A stretch of DNA of 64,000 bases from Aliishimia ponticola (GCF_004803475.1 NZ_SRKY01000002.1:248001-312000); one strand, 5' to 3'. Positions 43,678 through 52,207 are shown, counted from the first letter of the stretch. Numbers and translations are program-made. Notes: generated by a model from the letters alone, not told the origin.

Positions 43678-44202
43678 ATGATACGATCCGCGATTTTCAT
43701 GCCGCTCCTGCTCTTGCCAACGCTCGTCGCTGCCGACGCGCCGCAACTGCAAAACAGTGGGCCGATCATCTATCTCTCCGACAATCTGGATGAGCCGGAT
43801 ATGCTGGGATATTGCATTGACACCCAAGACCGGGGTCAGACGGAGCGTATTCAACTGCATTCCTGCAAGCCAGACACCGACGACGCGACGGGCCGCGATG
43901 TCCTGTTTTCCTTGAACGCGGATACAGGCCGCATTGAGCATCAGGAATACGCCGGTTTCTGCCTGACGGCTGACCCGGACGCGGCCGCGACAGTCTTTGG
44001 GCTGGTTACCTGCTCGGACGCAGAGGATCAGAAGTTCACATTTGACAGCCAGAGCGGTCAAATCCATCCCGCTGACGATGATACCATGTGCCTGACAGCC
44101 GCTGCCGAAAGCACGCAGGCAGGCCCGTTTTATTCGCGGGCCTTGGGGCTGGATGCATGCGGCGCGGTCGATGCCGCCCTGCAAAGCTTCACCATGCAGT
44201 GA
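43678..44202 (+). CDS. Exported ricin-type beta-trefoil lectin protein
   Basis: After a signal peptide (AIFMPLLLLPTLVAADAP), this 174-aa protein has the periodic Cys and Q/L-x-W-like pattern of a ricin B fold: MLGYCIDTQDRG, IQLHSCKPDTDD, YAGFCLTADPDA, LVTCSDAEDQKFTFD and TMCLTAAAES. The QxW Trp residues are replaced by Phe, so sugar binding is uncertain. It is 20 nt downstream of the jelly-roll protein. Confidence 0.75.
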   Translation: MIRSAIFMPLLLLPTLVAADAPQLQNSGPIIYLSDNLDEPDMLGYCIDTQDRGQTERIQLHSCKPDTDDATGRDVLFSLNADTGRIEHQEYAGFCLTADPDAAATVFGLVTCSDAEDQKFTFDSQSGQIHPADDDTMCLTAAAESTQAGPFYSRALGLDACGAVDAALQSFTMQ

Positions 44203-44291
44203 TTTCCGGTCCAATCGATGTTTTCCGCAGTCCACACGTTCACGGAATGCCGGATGTGGTGCCAGACAGGACGCAAAGAAGGACTTCTGCA

Positions 44292-44903
44292 GTGAGTAGC
44301 ATCTCAATCACCAATACGCGCGACGGCTACGGCCTGATCGCCATAACGCTGCACTGGATCGTTGCTGCGGCGTTCATCGTCAATTACGCCCTGATCTACT
44401 GGACGCAGTGGTACGTAGAGCCGCGTACCGAAGAGTATTTCGGGCTGTTGTCGACACATACCGCCATCGGGGTCAGCGTTGTTGTTTTTGTCTTCTTGCG
44501 CGTCATCTCCCGCTGGATGCAGCCCGTTCCAGAGGATGCGCCCGGAACCCGGCTGGAGCATTTGGGTGCCCATGCCGTTCACATCCTTCTCTACATTGCG
44601 ATGTTTGTAACGCCCCTGACCGGGTACTTTGGACAAGGCGGGCCGTCGCAATTGTTCTTCGCCATCGAAATTCCGTCATTCCAGAATACCTGGCTGTTCC
44701 AGACGGTGATCGACGGGGGCTTGGGTATCAGTTGGGAGTCGTGGGAAGGTGTCATGGACTATATCCACAAAACTATCGCCCCTTGGGTGGTGGGCCTGCT
44801 GATCCTTGCCCATGCCGGTGCGGCGCTGTTCCATCACGTCGTCCGTCGGGACCGCGTTCTGATCCGCATGATCGACCCACGCAAATCTTCAAACAGCTCG
44901 TAG
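44292..44903 (+). CDS. Cytochrome b561
   Basis: The 203-aa protein starts at GTG 44292 behind AAGAAGGA. It is a four-helix cytochrome b561: TLHWIVAAAFIVNYALIYW holds the first heme His, LLSTHTAIGVSVVVFVFLRV another, HAVHILLYIAMFVTPLTGYF a third and HKTIAPWVVGLLILAHAGAA the last. These inner-membrane proteins pass electrons from quinol to periplasmic partners. It lies 89 nt after the lectin gene, so coupling to the exported proteins is possible. Confidence 0.9.
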   Translation: MSSISITNTRDGYGLIAITLHWIVAAAFIVNYALIYWTQWYVEPRTEEYFGLLSTHTAIGVSVVVFVFLRVISRWMQPVPEDAPGTRLEHLGAHAVHILLYIAMFVTPLTGYFGQGGPSQLFFAIEIPSFQNTWLFQTVIDGGLGISWESWEGVMDYIHKTIAPWVVGLLILAHAGAALFHHVVRRDRVLIRMIDPRKSSNSS

Positions 44904-44913
44904 GGGGTAAGGT

Positions 44914-45007
44914 GAGAGGCTGGACAACGACCCAAGCGGGGCTCGTTACGGCTGCTTCCTTCCGGATCTGACCGGGTTGGCGAGGTGCCTGCCCGCGCCA
45001 ACCTCTC
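44914..45007 (-). ncRNA. ffs: Signal recognition particle RNA (4.5S, small type)
   Basis: The minus strand contains the invariant SRP helix 8 core, GGTCAGATCCGGAAGGAAGC with CAGCC following, which is the Ffh-binding region. The ends GAGAGG and CCTCTC pair, giving a hairpin RNA of about 94 nt. A well-placed promoter lies 8 bp upstream. The RNA works with Ffh to target membrane proteins. Confidence 0.93.
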
Positions 45008-45015
45008 AATGGGGG

Positions 45016-45044
45016 TAGATAATTGGCGCGTTGGCGGAATGCAA
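45016..45044 (-). promoter_or_regulatory. Promoter of the SRP RNA gene
   Basis: On the minus strand TTGCAT (45039-45044) and TATCTA (45016-45021) are 17 bp apart, and the predicted start falls at the 5' end of the RNA. Confidence 0.65.
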
Positions 45045-45046
45045 GG

Positions 45047-46822
45047 TTATAGGGTGACCGGGATGCGAAGAAATCCGTTCGGTGTGGGCTCGGGCGTTCC
45101 GGGGGACAGGTGGTCGATATCCCGCAGATGAGAGAGCGCGCCCGGACCGGTTAAGAACCAGCTTTGGATGCCGCCGCAGTCTTTGAACCGCCATGGGGTC
45201 TCGTTCCATGGGGGGGCACCGCTTTGGACATAGGATTGCAGCACGTCATTTGAGGTGAGTTCCGGCCGGAAGATGGCGCGATCAGATCCCATGCCCGGAA
45301 ACCCGCCGCCGCCACAGGCGCGGAAGCTGTTGACGGCGACAATGAAGCGGTCGGTGTCGGCAACGGGGCGTCCATCGCAGCACAGATCGGTAATGCGGTT
45401 GTCGCTGCCCGGAGGGGCGCAAAGGTCGACTGTATAGGTGATGCCGTAGATCGTATCGAAGTCGAAACTGGGGATGGCGGGGTTCACCAGACCGGTGCCG
45501 GGAGGGCCAAGTTGCATCAGGCTCCGCGCGCCATGCGTCAGCCAGCGGCGCAGGCCTGCACCGGTCATGTCGACCGCCCAAAGGTAGTTCGGATAGGCGT
45601 TTAGTTCGGTGATGTGACGGGTGCGGATCGGCCCTTTGGGAATGTCGATATAGTTCCGGGGGCCACCGCGCCCGCCTGCGCGCGGCGATGCGACGGCTGA
45701 CAGGACGGGAAGGGCGCTGAACCGTGTCCCGCGTGTGATGTCGGCGATTGCGCGGGCCTGCGCGGCGGCGATCAACGCTTGAATCGCAGTGGGCTGAATC
45801 CGTGCGAAGAAGCTGTGCAGCGGGCGGTCGGTCGTCCCGATCGGCTGATCGAGATGAGCGCAGGTCGCATCATGTGCGCAGGCAAGGGCGCTGCGCGTTA
45901 GCGGCGCCGGTTGTTCGCTGGGGGCCGGCTCAATCAGCAGCACATCGCTGCGATCCACGTGCCAAGTGCCCCGGCCATTGCGTTTCAGGTCAAGGTCAAC
46001 ACGTCCAAGGCCGCCTGCCTCATGTTTCGGCATAACGCAGGGAATGTTCGACAGGTGCCCTTTTGCAGGGACGACGCCATCGGAATCCGCTGTCACGTCC
46101 TGCGGGAAGCTGTGGTGAGAATGACCGCCGACCAACAGGTCGATCATGCCGTCCTGCGCGATCTCTTCGAGGATGTTGTCGCGATCGGCGTCGCCGAAAC
46201 CGGTATGCGCAAGGCCGACGACCAGATCGGCCCCCTGTTCGCGCAACCCTTGCGCTCCGACCCGCATGGCGCTGCGCATCTCGCGCATCGTCACCGCCGA
46301 TCCGAGCCGGGCAAAAAGCCCTTTGACGGCGCGGGGCGGCAGGACCGACAGGAAACCGATCTTCAGCGCGCCCACGGTGAAGATCGCGTGCGGCTTGATC
46401 CAGTCAGACTGCGGCGAGGTCGCGAGGTTGGAGGATACGATTGGCGCCTTCAGACTGCGCGCGAACCATTGCAGATACGGCAGGCCGTAATCCAGATCAT
46501 GGTTGCCAAGACCCATCACGTCATAGGCCAGCCCGTTCATCAGGTCGGCCACCGGGTGCGTGCGCTGCCGGTCGTGATGATTTGCGATGTAATCGCCCAG
46601 TGCCGTGCCTTGCAGCATGTCGCCGTTATCGACAAGAATCACATGCCGGGGCGGGGTTTCTTCGGCGCTTTCCTTGCGCAGCTGCGCGATCAGCGGCTCA
46701 AGCCGTTCCAGACCACTGTCGACGGTTTCACCGGTCGCGTAGTCATGGCACAGCAGATGCATGTGCACGTCGCTCGTCGCCAAGATACGAACGCGCTCTA
46801 TTTCGACGGTGTCATTGGTCAT
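45047..46822 (-). CDS. 2',3'-cyclic-nucleotide phosphodiesterase/5'-nucleotidase family protein
   Basis: The 591-aa form starts MTNDTVEIERVRILATSDVH. It has the metallophosphatase core (SDVHMH, VDNGDMLQGT, GLGNHDLDYG, GGHSHHSF) and the C-terminal nucleotide-binding domain (RACGGGGFPGM), as in CpdB and UshA. No clear signal peptide is present, unlike CpdB, so it may be cytosolic or exported otherwise. The frame opens far upstream over nudC; that extension is antisense and rejected. Confidence 0.88.
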   Translation of the reverse strand: MTNDTVEIERVRILATSDVHMHLLCHDYATGETVDSGLERLEPLIAQLRKESAEETPPRHVILVDNGDMLQGTALGDYIANHHDRQRTHPVADLMNGLAYDVMGLGNHDLDYGLPYLQWFARSLKAPIVSSNLATSPQSDWIKPHAIFTVGALKIGFLSVLPPRAVKGLFARLGSAVTMREMRSAMRVGAQGLREQGADLVVGLAHTGFGDADRDNILEEIAQDGMIDLLVGGHSHHSFPQDVTADSDGVVPAKGHLSNIPCVMPKHEAGGLGRVDLDLKRNGRGTWHVDRSDVLLIEPAPSEQPAPLTRSALACAHDATCAHLDQPIGTTDRPLHSFFARIQPTAIQALIAAAQARAIADITRGTRFSALPVLSAVASPRAGGRGGPRNYIDIPKGPIRTRHITELNAYPNYLWAVDMTGAGLRRWLTHGARSLMQLGPPGTGLVNPAIPSFDFDTIYGITYTVDLCAPPGSDNRITDLCCDGRPVADTDRFIVAVNSFRACGGGGFPGMGSDRAIFRPELTSNDVLQSYVQSGAPPWNETPWRFKDCGGIQSWFLTGPGALSHLRDIDHLSPGTPEPTPNGFLRIPVTL

Positions 46823-46979
46823 TTTTCTGCGAAATACATTCCAACAACAAAAAACTCCCGTCCTTGATCTATCGCAACTCGATTTATCGACTTTCAGAAA
46901 GAAACAAACCGATAGTTGATTCGTCATGTAGGTCGTGCTTGTTGCGGAGCAAGACATGAAGGCGAGGGAGCGGACAGGC

Positions 46980-47948
46980 ATGAAATTGGCGGAAACGGTA
47001 ACTTTCGGGGGGTCCGGCTTGGATCGCGCCGCGGAACTGCGCGGCGATGCGCTGGCTTTGCAGGGCGCACGGCTTAATCCGGATGCGCGGGCGATCGTCA
47101 TGTGGCGCGGCAAATTGTTGCTGTCGAAGACGCGCCCGGCGGGGCTGGTGCGGTTGCCGCTGGACCACCCGATCCTCGAAGGCGCTCTGGACGGTGCGAT
47201 TCTGTTGGGCCGTGAGGATGGGGCGCCATGCTTTGCCGTGGCCATCGATGCGTGGGAGCCGGCCGGGCAGGACCAAGGGCAAGTGGGCCAGTTCTTTGAC
47301 CCGTCAGAGCAGCATCACCCGGCGATGCCCGAGGACGAGGTCTTTGCCGAACTGCGCCGCGTCATGACGTGGCTGACGCCGCGCGATGCCGAATTGGCCG
47401 CGACGGCGAAGGCGGTGTTTGAATGGCACCTGTCCCACCAGTTCTGTGCGAAATGCGGGGCGCGCAGCGCGGTAACACATGCGGGGTGGCAGCGGACCTG
47501 CCCCTCTTGCGGCGCGCATCACTTCCCGCGCACCGATCCGGTCGTCATCATGCTGATCACACGGGGCAACTCGGTTCTGATGGGGCGCTCTCCGGGCTGG
47601 CCGCAGGGGATGTATTCGCTTTTGGCGGGCTTCGTCGAACCGGGTGAAACGCTCGAAGCGGCGGTGCGGCGCGAGGTGTTCGAAGAGGCCGGTGTGCATG
47701 TGGGCAGTGTCGGCTACCTGGCAAGCCAGCCATGGCCCTTCCCGGCCTCGTTGATGTTCGGCTGCTGGGGCGAGGCGACAAGCGATGAGATCACGATCGA
47801 TCCGTTGGAGATCGAAGATGCGATCTGGGTCACGCGAGAGGACATGGCCCAGGCCTTCGCCGGGGAACACCCGGTGTTGATGCCTGCCCGGAAAGGCGCA
47901 ATTGCGCATTTTCTGCTGGAGAACTGGCTTGCAGATCGGCTGGATTGA
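46980..47948 (+). CDS. nudC: NAD(+) diphosphatase NudC
   Basis: NudC splits NAD(H) to NMN(H) and AMP and removes NAD caps from RNA. The 322-aa form starts MKLAETVTFGGSGLDRAAEL behind GGGAG. It has the C4 zinc ribbon (CAKCG and CPSCG), the Nudix box GFVEPGETLEAAVRREVFEE and the SQPWPFPASLM motif that marks the NudC subfamily. Confidence 0.95.
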   Translation: MKLAETVTFGGSGLDRAAELRGDALALQGARLNPDARAIVMWRGKLLLSKTRPAGLVRLPLDHPILEGALDGAILLGREDGAPCFAVAIDAWEPAGQDQGQVGQFFDPSEQHHPAMPEDEVFAELRRVMTWLTPRDAELAATAKAVFEWHLSHQFCAKCGARSAVTHAGWQRTCPSCGAHHFPRTDPVVIMLITRGNSVLMGRSPGWPQGMYSLLAGFVEPGETLEAAVRREVFEEAGVHVGSVGYLASQPWPFPASLMFGCWGEATSDEITIDPLEIEDAIWVTREDMAQAFAGEHPVLMPARKGAIAHFLLENWLADRLD

Positions 47949-47984
47949 GGGGAAACTCACGCAAAACGGGTAGTTGCGATCGGC

Positions 47985-48452
47985 ATGAATTTTTCCGCAA
48001 TAGAAGACATCGACGCGCCAATCGAGGACGTGTTCCAGATCGTTTCGGATTTCGAAAGCTTCGAAAGATCAGCGATGCGGCGTGGCGCGCAGGTGCAGCG
48101 GGTCGACAATCTGTCCGCGCCTGCTGCGGGCATGATGTGGGACACGCGTTTCACAATGCGCGGACGGCGGCGTGAGCTTCACTTGCTTCTGGACGTTTAT
48201 GACGTACCCAACCGGCTTGCGCTGAAGGGCACTTCGCAGGGGCTTGAGACATCTTTTGAAGTCGATCTGATGTCGCTGTCGCGCACGCGCACCCGTATGT
48301 CGGTGGAACTTGGTCTTGCACCCAGCAGCCTGTCGGCGCGTCTGTTGGTGCAGTCGTTGAAACTGGCCAAAACCAATCTGACAAAGCGGTTCAAGCTGCG
48401 CGTGGCGGAATACGCCAAGGAAATCGAAGAACGGTGTCTGCGTAGCGCCTAA
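47985..48452 (+). CDS. SRPBCC family protein
   Basis: This 155-aa protein shows the START/SRPBCC start pattern (IEDIDAPIEDVFQIVSDFES) and alternating beta segments, ending in a long amphipathic helix. Such proteins bind hydrophobic ligands in a cavity. The ligand is unknown. It is 36 nt downstream of nudC and likely in the same transcript. Confidence 0.82.
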   Translation: MNFSAIEDIDAPIEDVFQIVSDFESFERSAMRRGAQVQRVDNLSAPAAGMMWDTRFTMRGRRRELHLLLDVYDVPNRLALKGTSQGLETSFEVDLMSLSRTRTRMSVELGLAPSSLSARLLVQSLKLAKTNLTKRFKLRVAEYAKEIEERCLRSA

Positions 48453-48500
48453 GCCGCGATAGCTTGGGACGGGGTCGTCATGCGGCCCCGCCCCCTGCCT

Positions 48501-49151
48501 TCAGGATGCGTCGCGCTTCGCATCCTCAAGATCGACCGTCCGCAGATAGGGGCGGATCGTTTCATACCCTTGCGGGAATTTCGCACGGGCCTCTTCATCG
48601 CCAATCGACGGGGGGATGATCGCGCGCATTCCGGGGCGCCAATCGGCCGGCAGGGCGACGCTTTTGGCGTCAGCCGTCTGCAATGCGTCGATCACACGCA
48701 GGATTTCGTCGAAATTCCGGCCCACGCTCATCGGGTAGGTCATGGTCAGGCGCAGCTTCTTGTGCGGGTCGATGATGAACACAGACCGTACTGCCGCCGT
48801 CTGGCTTTCGGAGGGGTGGATCATCTCGTAGAGCTTGGAAATCACCAGATCGGGGTCGGCAACGATCGGGAAGCGCAGCGTGGTGTTTTGCGTGTCGTTG
48901 ACGTCTTCGATCCAAAGCTTGTGTTCGGCCACAGAGTCGGTGGACAGGCCGATTGGCTTGACGTTGCGGCTGGCGAATTGCTCTGCCAGTTGCGCCGTGC
49001 GGCCCATTTCCGTGGTGCAGACCGGGGTGAAATCAGCCGGGTGGCTGAAAAAGAACGCCCAGTCGTCGCCGATCCAGTCGTGAAAATGGATCGGGCCATT
49101 CGTGGTTTCGGCTTTGAAGTCGGGAACGGTATCGCCAATGAGCAGGGACAT
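48501..49151 (-). CDS. 1-Cys peroxiredoxin (Prx6 type)
   Basis: The 216-aa form starts MSLLIGDTVPDFKAETTNGP. The peroxidatic Cys is in HPADFTPVCTTEMGR, and IDPHKKLRLTMTYP and the C-terminal dimer domain fit the Prx6/1-Cys group, which reduces peroxides. It is divergent from the Crp/Fnr regulator, and the intergenic region contains the dyad that also lies before the sulfide operon, hinting at joint control. Confidence 0.93.
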   Translation of the reverse strand: MSLLIGDTVPDFKAETTNGPIHFHDWIGDDWAFFFSHPADFTPVCTTEMGRTAQLAEQFASRNVKPIGLSTDSVAEHKLWIEDVNDTQNTTLRFPIVADPDLVISKLYEMIHPSESQTAAVRSVFIIDPHKKLRLTMTYPMSVGRNFDEILRVIDALQTADAKSVALPADWRPGMRAIIPPSIGDEEARAKFPQGYETIRPYLRTVDLEDAKRDAS

Positions 49152-49204
49152 GTCAGACCTTTCTGATAAATATGCTATGATGCGCATGCCATCGGGGCGG
49201 CCTT

Positions 49205-49231
49205 GCGTCAGTGACCAAGTCACATTGACGC
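49205..49231. promoter_or_regulatory. GTGAC-N3-GTCAC operator between peroxiredoxin and regulator genes
   Basis: GTGAC (49211-49215), CAA, GTCAC (49219-49223) form a 13-bp dyad, flanked by a second matching pair GCGTCA and TGACGC. The same core occurs at 50156-50168. Confidence 0.5.
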
Positions 49232-49374
49232 CGAAAAAGCCGGACCTAGCTGGTCTGTCAGGCGGGTTTTGCCAAGTGCGACGAAACACGCATCAACATG
49301 GCGTTGGCGGATATTCCCACTGGCTGCGAAGGCGCGTAGGGTGGGACCACACCCAAGCGAACAGGGGGCGTGTT

Positions 49375-50061
49375 GTGACACGGCAAGACAGACATATCGA
49401 AGTCGAGGATTGGACCGAGCGCTTTGCCGGCCCACGGTCTTTGCCGCGCGCTTTGCGCGATGAACTCGTTGCCCGCAGCCGGATCATCAAGGTCGCGGCG
49501 GGCAAGCAGATTTTCGGTCCCGGTCAGGCTACGGACAGCCTTCTGTTCCTGCTTGAAGGCACGGTTCGTGTGTCTCAAACATCGGAATCCGGGCGGGAGA
49601 TCGTCTTGTACCGCGCCGTGGCCGGGCAAAGCTGTGTGATGACCACCGCCTGCGTTCTGGCGGAAGACGCCCAAGCGGCAGAGGGGGTGGCCGAAACCGA
49701 TGTGCGTGCCGTCGCGCTGCCCAAATCGGTATTCGACGAGATGGTCTCGCTCTCGCCTGATTTTCGCGATTTCGTCATGTCGGCCTATCGGCGCCGCATC
49801 CACGATTTGTTGCGGGTCATCGACGATGTGGCTTTCGGCCGGATCGATGGACGCCTTGCGAACCGCCTGCTGGAACTGGCGGGCACGGCGGATAGCCTTT
49901 CGGTGACTCATCAGCAATTGGCGACCGAGCTTGGAACCGCGCGTGAAGTCATTTCGCGCCAGTTGCACGAATTTCAGCGCCGGGGCTGGATCGTGCAATC
50001 TCGCGGCAAGATCGACATCGAAGACCGCGATGCGCTGGCGCATGTGGTCGATTCTGTCTGA
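49375..50061 (+). CDS. Crp/Fnr family transcriptional regulator
   Basis: From a GTG at 49375 (CAGGGGG upstream) this is 228 aa: a cyclic-nucleotide-binding-type sensor domain (LLFLLEGTVRVSQTSESGRE), the dimer helix and a winged helix-turn-helix (HQQLATELGTAREVISRQLH). It lacks the Fnr cysteine cluster; its only cysteines are C87 and C93 in GQSCVMTTACVLAED. Its place before the sulfide operon suggests it senses a sulfur or redox signal (inference). Confidence 0.88.
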   Translation: MTRQDRHIEVEDWTERFAGPRSLPRALRDELVARSRIIKVAAGKQIFGPGQATDSLLFLLEGTVRVSQTSESGREIVLYRAVAGQSCVMTTACVLAEDAQAAEGVAETDVRAVALPKSVFDEMVSLSPDFRDFVMSAYRRRIHDLLRVIDDVAFGRIDGRLANRLLELAGTADSLSVTHQQLATELGTAREVISRQLHEFQRRGWIVQSRGKIDIEDRDALAHVVDSV

Positions 50062-50146
50062 CGCGCCGTCTCGCTGCCTGGTGGCTGCGGCCCGGTTCGG
50101 CCGGTCGATGCAAGCCCTCTGAAAACATTCATATATCTGCGCGCCC

Positions 50147-50175
50147 GGCGGCAAGGTGACTTTGTCACGGACGCC
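50147..50175 (+). promoter_or_regulatory. GTGAC-N3-GTCAC operator before the sulfide operon
   Basis: GTGAC (50156-50160), TTT, GTCAC (50164-50168) is flanked by GGCG and CGCC. Its centre is about 41 bp before a position 7 bp past TAGAAC (50191-50196), a possible -10, which fits an activator site. A second dyad TATCAA-CT-TTGATA lies at 50199-50212. Confidence 0.5.
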
Positions 50176-50227
50176 AGGACTGCAATGGGTTAGAACTCTA
50201 TCAACTTTGATATGGAGGGCTGAACCC

Positions 50228-50431
50228 ATGAGTGTGAATGTTGGAACCGTCGACCGCGTATTTCGCGCGGTGCTTGGAGTCGTCTTGCTGCTGTTGGCCT
50301 TCACCGGTGTCGCAAGCGGTTTTTGGGCCTGGGTTGCCGGGCTGGTCGGCATCGTGATGCTGGTCGTCGCAGCCACGCGTATGTGCCCGATCTATGCGAT
50401 CTTCGGCATCAAGACCTGCAAGGCCAGCTGA
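50228..50431 (+). CDS. DUF2892 (YgaP-like) membrane protein
   Basis: This 67-aa protein has the DUF2892 opening NVGTVDRVFRAVLGVVLLLL, two hydrophobic helices and the tail CPIYAIFGIKTC with two cysteines. The domain is often linked to rhodanese (YgaP) and sulfur genes. It is the first gene of a six-gene operon and ends 3 nt before the next start. Confidence 0.9.
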   Translation: MSVNVGTVDRVFRAVLGVVLLLLAFTGVASGFWAWVAGLVGIVMLVVAATRMCPIYAIFGIKTCKAS

Positions 50432-50434
50432 ACC

Positions 50435-50866
50435 ATGGAAACGACATTTACGCCCTTCGCTTCGTTGTCTGGCGGTGTTCTGATCGGTATCGCCTCCGTT
50501 CTTCTGATGCTGATGCTGGGCCGCGTGTTCGGCGCGACCGGTGTGCTTGCGGGGTTCTTCTCTCCGTCCAGCGGTCAGGATTTCTCTTGGCGTGCGGCGC
50601 TCTTGGCCGGAATGGTCTCTGGCCCGCTGGCGCTGTTGCTGCTGACCGGCGAGATGCCGACAGTGCAGGTGCCTGTGTCTTACCCGATGCTGATGATCGG
50701 CGGGCTGATCGTGGGCGTGGGCGTCACCTATGGTGGCGGCTGTACCTCCGGCCACGGGGTCTGCGGCATGGCGCGGTTGTCTCCCCGGTCCTTCGTGGCG
50801 ACGATCAGCTTCATGATCGCGACCTTCATCACCGTCTTCGTCGTTCGTCACCTGCTGGGAGCATAA
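50435..50866 (+). CDS. YeeE/YedE sulfur transport protein, N-terminal half
   Basis: This 143-aa membrane protein carries the YeeE/YedE motif YGGGCTSGHGVCGMARLS with conserved cysteines that line the path in thiosulfate/sulfur transporters (TsuA type, or PmpA/B). It is half length; the next gene supplies the second half. Confidence 0.9.
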   Translation: METTFTPFASLSGGVLIGIASVLLMLMLGRVFGATGVLAGFFSPSSGQDFSWRAALLAGMVSGPLALLLLTGEMPTVQVPVSYPMLMIGGLIVGVGVTYGGGCTSGHGVCGMARLSPRSFVATISFMIATFITVFVVRHLLGA

Positions 50867-50869
50867 AAG

Positions 50870-51304
50870 ATGCGGCTGTTTGCAACTTATCTGATCGGAC
50901 TGATCTTTGGCGTCGGCATCTCCATTTCCGGCATGGCCAACCCGGCCAAGGTCCTGAACTTCTTTGATGTGTTCGGCACCTGGGATCCTTCGCTGATCTT
51001 CGTGATGGGCGGCGCGGTCGTGGTGACCTTTATCGGCTACCGGCTGGTACTGGGCCGTTCGGCCCCGCTGATGGACACCACGTTCCATCTGCCCACGCGG
51101 CGCGATCTGGACCTGCGCCTGATCGGCGGCTCTGCGGTCTTTGGCGTCGGCTGGGGCATCGCGGGCTTCTGCCCGGGCGGCGCGCTTCCGGCGCTGGGCA
51201 CCGGCCGGATGGAGGTCATCGTCTTCACGATTGCCCTTGTGGCCGGGATTTTCCTTGCCAAGTTTCTTCAAAACCGCGGCGCGGCCAAAGCTGCCAGCGC
51301 CTGA
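50870..51304 (+). CDS. YeeE/YedE sulfur transport protein, C-terminal half
   Basis: The 144-aa protein starts MRLFATYLIGLIFGVGISIS and contains MANPAKVLNFFDVFGTWDPS and the GWGIAGFCPGGALPALGTG motif with its conserved Cys. It overlaps closely with the previous gene (3-nt gap), so the two halves likely form one channel for a reduced sulfur species. Confidence 0.9.
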   Translation: MRLFATYLIGLIFGVGISISGMANPAKVLNFFDVFGTWDPSLIFVMGGAVVVTFIGYRLVLGRSAPLMDTTFHLPTRRDLDLRLIGGSAVFGVGWGIAGFCPGGALPALGTGRMEVIVFTIALVAGIFLAKFLQNRGAAKAASA

Positions 51305-51325
51305 GACACGAAAGGACCCGATGCA

Positions 51326-52207
51326 ATGACCTATCCCGTCAAAATGGATGTCAAACCCGAGGTCGACGCCTTCTTCGACGAGGCGACAAACACGATTTCC
51401 TATATCGTCAAGGATCCGGCATCCGATGCCTGTGCCATTGTCGATAGCGTGATGGATATCGATTACGCTGCCGGCCGTATCACCTATGACCACGCGGATG
51501 GGTTGATCCGTAACATCAAAGAGCGCGGCCTGAAGCTGCAATGGATCATCGAAACCCATGTCCATGCCGACCACCTGAGCGCGGCGCCGTATATTCAGCA
51601 GAAGCTGGGTGGCAAGATCGGCATCGGATCGAAGATCATGGTCGTGCAGGACACGTTCGGGAAGGTGTTCAACGAAGGCACCGAATTCCAGCGCGATGGC
51701 AGCCAGTTCGACGCGTTGTTCGAAGATGGCGATACCTACATGATCGGCACGATGCAGGCCTTCGCGATGTATACGCCGGGTCACACGCCCGCCTGCATGG
51801 TGCATGTGATCGGGGATGCGGCCTTCGTGGGCGATACCTTGTTCATGCCCGATGGCGGATCTGCCCGCGCGGACTTCCCGGGTGGGGATGCGGCGACGCT
51901 TTATGACAGTATCCAGAAGGTGCTGGCCCTGCCGGATGCGATGCGCCTGTTCATGTGTCACGACTATGGCCCGAACGGCCGCGACATTCAGTGGGAAACC
52001 ACCGTCGGGGACGAGAAGGCGCACAACATCCATGTCGGGGGCGGCAAGACGAAGGAGGAATTCGTCAAGTTCCGGACAGAGCGGGACGCGCAGCTTGCCA
52101 TGCCGCGGCTGATCATCCCGTCGCTTCAGGTCAACATGCGCGCGGGCGAGGTGCCGACCGACAAGGATGGCAACCCGATGCTGAAAGTGCCGGTGAACGC
52201 CCTGTGA
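51326..52207 (+). CDS. MBL-fold persulfide dioxygenase (ETHE1/Blh-like)
   Basis: The 293-aa metallo-beta-lactamase-fold protein has ETHVHADHLSAAPYIQQKLG, the HxHxDH mononuclear iron site of persulfide dioxygenases, and YTPGHTPACMVHVIGDAAFVG. These enzymes oxidise glutathione persulfide to sulfite. It lacks the N-terminal DUF442 domain that Blh carries; that domain is instead on the next protein. Confidence 0.9.
   Translation: MTYPVKMDVKPEVDAFFDEATNTISYIVKDPASDACAIVDSVMDIDYAAGRITYDHADGLIRNIKERGLKLQWIIETHVHADHLSAAPYIQQKLGGKIGIGSKIMVVQDTFGKVFNEGTEFQRDGSQFDALFEDGDTYMIGTMQAFAMYTPGHTPACMVHVIGDAAFVGDTLFMPDGGSARADFPGGDAATLYDSIQKVLALPDAMRLFMCHDYGPNGRDIQWETTVGDEKAHNIHVGGGKTKEEFVKFRTERDAQLAMPRLIIPSLQVNMRAGEVPTDKDGNPMLKVPVNAL

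Noticed and set aside
44203-44291. Longer ATG-started frame for cytochrome b561 beginning inside the lectin gene
   Set aside because: The extension overlaps the lectin coding end out of frame; the GTG at 44292 has a good AAGAAGGA ribosome binding site and gives the normal b561 length.
46823-47245. 141-residue N-terminal extension of the nucleotidase frame
   Set aside because: It runs antisense through the nudC start and crosses an AT-rich promoter region (46823-46930); the metallophosphatase domain begins just after the ATG at 46822.
50199-50212. TATCAA-CT-TTGATA as an Fnr box
   Set aside because: Fnr boxes read TTGAT-N4-ATCAA; here the half sites are in the opposite order and spacing, so it is not an Fnr site, though it may be another operator or a small hairpin.
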